Assembly: GCA_934486875.1 (NCBI GenBank)
Contig: CAKSPU010000059.1
Span: 1-11,565, forward strand
Direction: 5' to 3'
Length of the DNA: 11,565 nt
Source of the DNA: an uncultured Oscillospiraceae bacterium
GTDB lineage: Bacteria; Bacillota; Clostridia; Oscillospirales; Ruminococcaceae
Position 1 is the first letter of the stretch. Each line of letters opens with the position of its first letter. Both the position numbers and the translations under genes were made by a program. Below the pieces are notes generated by a model that saw only the letters and a program-made list of their open reading frames with translations, did not search any database and was not told the origin of the DNA. Positions 8,201 to 11,565 of the stretch are shown here, piece by piece.

Positions 8201-9305
8201 CGTGGCGGGCAACGGTTCAAGATATCTCCTTGACAAGGTGAGCAAGACCACTGCGATACACACAAATCTTTCCAACAACTCCACATACACATATTCCGTC
8301 TGCGCATATAAATATGTTGACGACAATCTTGTGGAGGGCGATTTCTCCGTTAACAGAACTGCCACCGTGGGCGTTGAGCTGAATGCTCCCACAGATGTTA
8401 CGGCAACAGCCGGAGCGGAGCAGGTATCACTCAGCTGGAAAAAGTCCGACGGAGCGGAGGGATATGTGGTATATTCCTACAATATGGCTCAGATGTCCTT
8501 TGCACCTGTGGGAATAGTTACCAATACAAGCTTTGTACACACGGGTCTTACCGCTGGCAGAGAGTACACCTATATGGTGGCTGCATACAAGAATGTGAAC
8601 GGCACCGTGGTATATTCAGGCTATTCCCTTGCGGTTACAGCCACACCCACAGCCGCTTCTGACGGCAAAAAGCCCACTGACAACAGCAGCACCGAGGCAG
8701 GGGATTACCGCATATACATCACTGGAACCACCCCCTACGGAATGTCAAACAGCAACATTATCTCCGCCTTTGCAGGCAAGGGTGCTTTCAATAATGACAT
8801 CGACGTGAGATTTACACTCAGTCCCGAAACGGTAACGGCTGTTCAGGGTGTGCTGAATTTCTACGGTGAGGGACTTGAAAGCTTCCTCATCTATCCTATG
8901 GACATTGCGATCTACAACGCAGGAACGGATACCAAGGCTACTATCAACGAGGGCTATTATATGACCCTCACGATACCCGTTCCCGATGAATTTATCCCTT
9001 ATGCCGACCATATTTCCGTTGTTCACGTTTCCGACCTGGGACAGCTTGAAATTCTCCCCGCTATCCACGTCAATGTTGGCGGCGTTGAGTGTATGCAGTT
9101 TACCGCAAACAGCTTCTCGCCCTATGCATTTGTTGTATATCTCCCCGAGATAGGCGAGGACACCAGTGCAGGAACTCCCGTTTCCGCACAGGGCACTGCT
9201 CAGTCAGGCGGCACAGCGGCGATAGCTGCATTCAGAAACACCTATCTTCCCGAGCTTTACAGACGCAGGTCAAGAAACAAGGTCTACAGGATTATCGGAA
9301 GATAA
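5226..9305 (+). CDS. Large secreted Fn3-repeat protein
   Basis: The 1359-residue protein is probably exported. Residues 1-96 hold a hydrophobic stretch (about 20-40) and a basic, Pro-rich linker. A second hydrophobic segment (about 99-112) ends in ASADT near 116-120, resembling a signal peptide with AxA cleavage. Residues 160-200 contain a short leucine-rich-repeat-like piece ('SGAFNGMPELTTITLG'). Then come about nine fibronectin type III-like domains, starting near 242, 350, 478, 575, 671, 775, 868, 961 and 1054. The last four are most regular (e.g. GDGQITLSWTAVKGAEGYCVY). A Thr/Ser linker (1141-1160) leads to a C-terminal beta domain (1161-1305; 'MTLTIPVPDEF', 'FSPYAFVVYLPEIG') of a kind seen at the ends of clostridial surface proteins. 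There is no LPXTG motif; the end is basic (YRRRSRNKVYRIIGR). No catalytic domain is recognised; an adhesive or scaffold role is inferred. The start has AGGA at 5212-5215, 10 nt upstream, and its own promoter and terminator. Confidence 0.85.
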   Translation: MDFNTQRKIVRKLEEAGKNPLLFLPCIIAKYAVILFMSACRSVDMALSDKDGNFLGIKRREKTRRVYPDVPVPERDTYTVKKPVKKQALPYRPFGQRAMSMLLALAFVAMSSEITASADTVSLMKYVADAKQLITASELQPIRSSVYEADLYTKYVNNDKYALQIESGAFNGMPELTTITLGYSTGMSVGSNNFTNIAPDAAAYIRTASKEEYNYAASKISSTAVSKVWDYNGQTYSEIPKDIPALTAYSGVGKVILKWNSITPEPDGYAVYTYSNGRYAANPTVITADKATENDASRTKCTAEIAGVSGKSQIYAIRAFRSVSPDYDGDGTPDVTVPLYSKCFTRSGSAAPLTAGKPDISVSMSNKTATVDISLASNASAPSYIVLFCKDEGESFYSSRVKITPSQMTNGTYSFEDPKAFAGTGVRYYTAVAYYDVMNRDGLLLTSQYVFPEKDTSTAEYTTARSAEKKITDAVLNSPTNLDVTLSPDGSMWTLTWKRPEGTSNFDVYYSVTANGRPVIAETSRYTSDFARINVNDPNIRQGEDIEFAVTAHADGMTSGAPVKYTVEINSLNSVVLNSVQGGNGRAMISFTPHKGTKYYTATLVHTDENGIARTDTVKFEESRCTRSGNDLVFYIEGLINDVTYDITLSSDASTALYSSRTLSVTPSQAPQPPASVTVKPLENSAVIFWDIAYKDGTNEPVDGYYVSIVKESGQVVVADEKVEGLNSYTPKQKLENDVNYYASVKSYIVIGSDAPITSVTATRSELFTPTVQVDDVLNLTVTPSGKTINVSWSAVKGAAGYILTRTSPDGSSSEIYKGAQTSYTDSYVDNNVDYSYKVMAYRTVDGKDYIGEYSSEQRGRISFTLSSVQGLTATGGDGSITLKWDKVDGADGYYVQYSRKNSDSWSTVANVGGTEFTHTGLKNGDEYDYRIIPFTVINNKETASDAYAQKVTGKAGINLPAPTDFTVTAGDGQITLSWTAVKGAEGYCVYLVAGNGSRYLLDKVSKTTAIHTNLSNNSTYTYSVCAYKYVDDNLVEGDFSVNRTATVGVELNAPTDVTATAGAEQVSLSWKKSDGAEGYVVYSYNMAQMSFAPVGIVTNTSFVHTGLTAGREYTYMVAAYKNVNGTVVYSGYSLAVTATPTAASDGKKPTDNSSTEAGDYRIYITGTTPYGMSNSNIISAFAGKGAFNNDIDVRFTLSPETVTAVQGVLNFYGEGLESFLIYPMDIAIYNAGTDTKATINEGYYMTLTIPVPDEFIPYADHISVVHVSDLGQLEILPAIHVNVGGVECMQFTANSFSPYAFVVYLPEIGEDTSAGTPVSAQGTAQSGGTAAIAAFRNTYLPELYRRRSRNKVYRIIGR

Positions 9306-9325
9306 TTTGATATGATATGAAAAAT

Positions 9326-9353
9326 CACTCTCTGAAAAGGGAGTGTTTTTTTT
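9326..9353 (+). terminator. Rho-independent terminator of Fn3 gene
   Basis: CACTCTC (9326-9332) pairs with GGGAGTG (9339-9345), with one G·T pair and a TGAAAA loop, followed by eight T residues (9346-9353). It lies 20 nt after the stop codon of the Fn3-repeat gene. Confidence 0.92.
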
Positions 9354-9361
9354 ATATAAAA

Positions 9362-9381
9362 ATGGAAAGTATGCTTGACAT
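9362..9381. promoter_or_regulatory. Upstream operator-like site
   Basis: This 20-bp imperfect palindrome (ATGGAAAGTATGCTTGACAT) matches its own reverse complement at 14 of 20 positions and contains the -35 box. It matches the site at 9405-9424 at 16 of 20 positions. It is a plausible binding site for the XRE protein encoded just downstream. Confidence 0.6.
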
Positions 9382-9403
9382 TTGCGAATGACTGTGTTAT
9401 AAT
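9375..9403 (+). promoter_or_regulatory. Consensus promoter of XRE operon
   Basis: TTGACA (9375-9380) and TATAAT (9398-9403) are both perfect and 17 nt apart. Such a strong promoter upstream of a repressor-like gene suggests that it is normally held down by autoregulation. Transcription would start near 9410, inside the downstream palindrome. Confidence 0.92.
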
Positions 9404-9433
9404 AATGGAAAGCGAGCTTTACATTATTATAAC
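9396..9433. promoter_or_regulatory. Downstream palindromic operator-like site
   Basis: A 38-bp inverted repeat: GTTATAATAATG (9396-9407) pairs with CATTATTATAAC (9422-9433), and AAAGC (9409-9413) with GCTTT (9416-9420), leaving one G/A mismatch pair. It covers the -10 box and the likely start of transcription and ends just before the AAGGAG ribosome site. Its core (9405-9424) repeats the upstream site, 43 bp centre to centre. Confidence 0.7.
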
Positions 9434-9449
9434 AAGGAGTTGATGCAAA

Positions 9450-9650
9450 CTGAAAAACAGACTTGAAGAAATCAGAAAGCAGCGTGGAATACGTCAGGAG
9501 GAGCTGGCAAAGGCAATGGGTGTATCAAGGCAGACAATAGGGTCTCTTGAAAACGGCAGATACAACCCCTCAATAATTCTTGCCATAAAGCTGGCAAGGT
9601 ATTTTGACGTGTCGGTAGAGGACATTTTCATTTACGAGGAGGAAGAATAA
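9450..9650 (+). CDS. Small XRE-family HTH regulator (CTG start)
   Basis: The 66-residue protein is a single helix-turn-helix domain of the XRE/Cro type. Its marks are KNRLEEIRKQRGIRQEELA (2-20), the recognition helix region GVSRQTIGSLENGRYNPS (24-41) and the closing VSVEDIFIYEEEE. The frame has a TGA 9 nt upstream and no ATG, GTG or TTG before the conserved domain, so CTG at 9450 is the only plausible start; AAGGAG (9434-9439) lies 10 nt before it. Relatives of this family start at the same residue, usually with K-N-R following. The stop overlaps the start of the membrane protein gene (TAATG), so the pair is co-translated. It probably represses its own operon through the two palindromes around the promoter; the inducing signal is unknown. 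Confidence 0.88.
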   Translation: MKNRLEEIRKQRGIRQEELAKAMGVSRQTIGSLENGRYNPSIILAIKLARYFDVSVEDIFIYEEEE

Positions 9651-10135
9651 TGAAATTTTACAATAAGCTCAGAGAACATTTCAATAACATCAGTGCAGGC
9701 GGATTCTGGATTAGAAAGAAGTATTCGGGAAGGGCACAGATAATTTTCGGAATTGCTTTTGGCATTATAGCGGTTCCGATAATATTAATAAACGGACCCA
9801 AATTTCAGCCTATAGTAATGCTTTTGCTTTTGGCAGCTTCTCTCATTTCTGCATTTGAAATCATAATCAGAGGTGTGCATACAATTAAAATGACTAAGCT
9901 CAACCCTGATTATGCTTCGGAGCAGACTGAAATTGATGCTGACGAACGGGGGAGGGCAATGGTTCATTCGGCGGCATACATAACTCTGCTGCTTACTTAT
10001 TTTGTGGGTATAATTGGCGGATTTGTGCTTATTGCAATTGGTTCAGTCAATGCGGGAATAGCCCTTGTGCTTTTTTCCTGGGGTCAGCAGATGCTTTTTG
10101 ACGTTTTCCGTATGTGTGAGGAAAGAGCGGAATAA
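9650..10135 (+). CDS. Four-TM membrane protein, XRE partner
   Basis: The 161-residue protein is integral to the membrane with four predicted helices (about 30-47, 53-73, 108-130, 131-151) and a loop of about 35 residues between the second and third containing DADERGR (96-102). Both ends are charged. I do not recognise a named family with certainty; the DER element before a helix recalls DUF2178-like small membrane proteins, which often sit next to this type of XRE regulator. No catalytic motif is seen. AGGAGG (9637-9642) precedes the ATG by 7 nt, and the ATG overlaps the regulator stop. The function is unknown; the context implies that its level is set by the HTH protein. Confidence 0.8.
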   Translation: MKFYNKLREHFNNISAGGFWIRKKYSGRAQIIFGIAFGIIAVPIILINGPKFQPIVMLLLLAASLISAFEIIIRGVHTIKMTKLNPDYASEQTEIDADERGRAMVHSAAYITLLLTYFVGIIGGFVLIAIGSVNAGIALVLFSWGQQMLFDVFRMCEERAE

Positions 10136-10138
10136 AAA

Positions 10139-10163
10139 AGCCTGCGATCATTAACCGCAGGCT
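10139..10163 (-). terminator. Terminator facing the P-type ATPase gene
   Basis: AGCCTGCG (10139-10146) pairs perfectly with CGCAGGCT (10156-10163) around a 9-nt loop. Read on the minus strand the stem is followed by TTTTTT (from the A-run 10133-10138), a normal intrinsic terminator for the metal ATPase gene. On the plus strand the T-tract is poor, although the hairpin lies just 3 nt after the membrane protein stop and may act in both directions. Confidence 0.8.
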
Positions 10164-10178
10164 CATAAATATTATCTT

Positions 10179-10280
10179 ATACTAATAACCAATTAAAAAC
10201 TGTACAAAAAATCGAGCGTAATCTTGCGTATATGGATTATGCGAAGATTTTTTGTCTACAGTTTTATTGGTTATTAGTAT
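10179..10280. repeat. 102-bp near-palindrome, MITE-like
   Basis: The arms 10179-10223 and 10235-10280 are reverse complements apart from small gaps and a few mismatches, around an 11-nt loop (10224-10234). The outer 15 bases (ATACTAATAACCAAT) match perfectly. There is no coding content. The right end touches the stop codon of the metal ATPase gene (10280-10282). Size, AT-richness and terminal symmetry fit a small non-autonomous element, but a structured 3' RNA is also possible. No clear target duplication beyond AT is seen. Confidence 0.65.
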
Positions 10281-11565
10281 TATTCCTTAATGCTCATAGC
10301 TCTCATAGCGTTCAGGATCGCAATTACCGAAACGCCTACGTCAGCGAACACAGCCGCCCACATATTGGCTATTCCAAGCGCTCCGAGAACAAGTGTCAGA
10401 AGCTTTATGCCAAGGGCGAAGATTATGTTTTCACGGACGATAGCAGCCGTTTTTTCGGATATCTTTATTGCAAGAGGTATCTTTCTCGGGTCATCGTCCA
10501 TAAGTACCACGTCAGCGGCTTCGATAGCTGCATCAGAGCCCATTGCGCCCATTGCGATGCCGATATCGGCTCTTGTGAGAACAGGTGCATCGTTGATGCC
10601 GTCGCCAACAAAGATAAGGGATTTCTTGGGAGATTTCTCAGCAAGAAGCTTTTCAACGCAGTCAACCTTGTCTGCGGGAAGAAGCTCGGCGTGATATTCG
10701 TCCATTCCCAGCGCTTTCGCACACTGCTCGCCAACTCTGCGGTCATCTCCCGTGAGCATTACGGTCTTGTGGACACCAACGGCACGGAGCTTTTCCATAG
10801 CTTCCTTTGCGCCGTCCTTCAGCTCGTCGGAGATGATTATGTGACCCATATAAACGCCGTCTACTGCAACGTGTACCGCAGTTCCTGCACGGTGGCACTC
10901 GTGAGCGCCCTCGATATTTTCAGTTTTCATCAGCTTCATATTTCCCGCAAGAACAGTCTTGCCGTCAATAATTGCCTTAACGCCGTGACCTGCGATCTCG
11001 TCAACCTTTTCCACTCTTGACGAATCACACTTTTTGCCGTATGCACGCTTCAGTGAAAGGGAAATGGGGTGGTCGGAGTAGCACTCCGCAAGTGTGGCTG
11101 TTTCGAGAAGCTCAGCTTCGTTCATCTTGTCGGTGTGGATAGCCGTTACATTAAAGCTGCCCTTGGTAAGTGTTCCCGTTTTATCGAAAACCACGACCTC
11201 TGTGCTTGCCAGCGCTTCAAGATAGTTGCCGCCCTTGATGAGCACGCCGACCTTTGAAGCTCCGCCGATTCCGCTGAAAAATGAAAGGGGAATTGAGATC
11301 ACCAGCGCACAGGGGCAGGAGATTACGAGGAATGTCATTGCACGGTAGACCCATTTGCCGAAATCCATATCGGTCACAAGGGGCGGGATCATTGCAAGGA
11401 TAAGAGCGCCGAAAACAACCGCAGGGGTATAAACACGGGCAAATTTTGAAATAAAGTTCTCGCTCCTGGACTTCTTTTCCTGAGAATTTTCCACAAGCTC
11501 AAGGATCTTCGATACAGTAGACTGACCAAATTCCTTGCTTACCTTTATTTTCAGCACTCCTGTCA
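10280..11565 (-). CDS. Zn/Cd/Pb-exporting P1B-type ATPase (partial)
   Basis: The last 428 or so residues of a heavy-metal P-type ATPase, which pumps divalent metal ions out of the cytoplasm using ATP. The gene runs off the right edge; the GTG at 11557 is an internal codon, since TGVLKIKVSKEFGQST belongs to the actuator region. Counted from that GTG: metal-binding SCPCALVIS (80-88), phosphorylated D125 in DKTGT, HP of SDHPIS (163-164), TGDD (269-272) and GDGINDAP (318-325). K385 in the seventh helix and D406 in FADVG of the eighth mark the Zn/Cd/Pb subtype (CadA/ZntA, P1B-2) rather than copper pumps. The missing N-terminal part would hold the first helices, any metal-binding domain and the TGE loop. 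No metal regulator gene is visible. The stop codon abuts the 102-bp palindrome. Confidence 0.93.
   Translation of the reverse strand, partial: TGVLKIKVSKEFGQSTVSKILELVENSQEKKSRSENFISKFARVYTPAVVFGALILAMIPPLVTDMDFGKWVYRAMTFLVISCPCALVISIPLSFFSGIGGASKVGVLIKGGNYLEALASTEVVVFDKTGTLTKGSFNVTAIHTDKMNEAELLETATLAECYSDHPISLSLKRAYGKKCDSSRVEKVDEIAGHGVKAIIDGKTVLAGNMKLMKTENIEGAHECHRAGTAVHVAVDGVYMGHIIISDELKDGAKEAMEKLRAVGVHKTVMLTGDDRRVGEQCAKALGMDEYHAELLPADKVDCVEKLLAEKSPKKSLIFVGDGINDAPVLTRADIGIAMGAMGSDAAIEAADVVLMDDDPRKIPLAIKISEKTAAIVRENIIFALGIKLLTLVLGALGIANMWAAVFADVGVSVIAILNAMRAMSIKE

Noticed and set aside
9240..9302. LPELY near the C-terminus as a sortase signal
   Set aside because: It does not match LPXTG and no hydrophobic stretch follows; the tail is simply basic.
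10232..11020. 262-residue plus-strand frame at the right end
   Set aside because: It is antisense to the P-type ATPase, which carries DKTGT, CPC and GDGIND; the beginning also runs through the palindrome.

Overview
The window looks like chromosomal DNA of an anaerobic Firmicute, most probably a Ruminococcus-like member of the Oscillospiraceae/Clostridia. The reasons are moderate GC content, strong AGGAGG-type ribosome binding sites, consensus sigma-A promoters, a clostridial DUF3783-like protein, a two-gene SufC/SufB Fe-S system without SufS or SufU, and a large Fn3-repeat secreted protein. This placement is an inference from gene content; no 16S or other marker is present.

Layout. (1) Bases 1-195 are a GC-rich leader with a small hairpin. 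They are followed by a short DUF3783-like gene (196-492) joined by a TAATG overlap to a PHP-domain phosphoesterase (492-1175). A strong two-way hairpin (1182-1219) separates this pair from the convergent next unit. (2) On the minus strand lies sufC-sufB (2879 down to 1221), an ABC ATPase and a short SufB/SufD-type scaffold 3 nt apart, driven by a perfect TTGACA-17-TATAAT promoter. (3) Divergent from it, on the plus strand, a Wzx/MATE-type polysaccharide flippase overlaps a very compact ABC ATPase by 14 nt, and the unit ends in a long hairpin terminator (5110-5160). (4) The promoter of a 1359-residue secreted Fn3-repeat protein (5226-9305) is built partly into that terminator. The protein has an unusually long N-terminal region before its signal-peptide-like segment, and its gene ends in its own terminator (9326-9353). 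(5) A small XRE regulator (CTG start) and a four-TM membrane protein form a two-gene operon (9450-10135) with a perfect consensus promoter flanked by two related palindromic operator-like sites. (6) Convergent to it is the C-terminal part of a Zn/Cd/Pb-type P1B ATPase (minus strand, running off the right edge). Between these two units sit a small terminator hairpin and a 102-bp near-palindrome that resembles a MITE or structured element.

The units are mostly independent housekeeping or accessory modules: Fe-S assembly, envelope polysaccharide export, surface protein, autoregulated membrane-protein operon, metal efflux. I see no phage, IS transposase, CRISPR array, rRNA or tRNA. The parts most worth a second look are the dual operator of the XRE operon, the 102-bp palindrome, the minimal SufCB pair and the odd N-terminus of the Fn3 protein.
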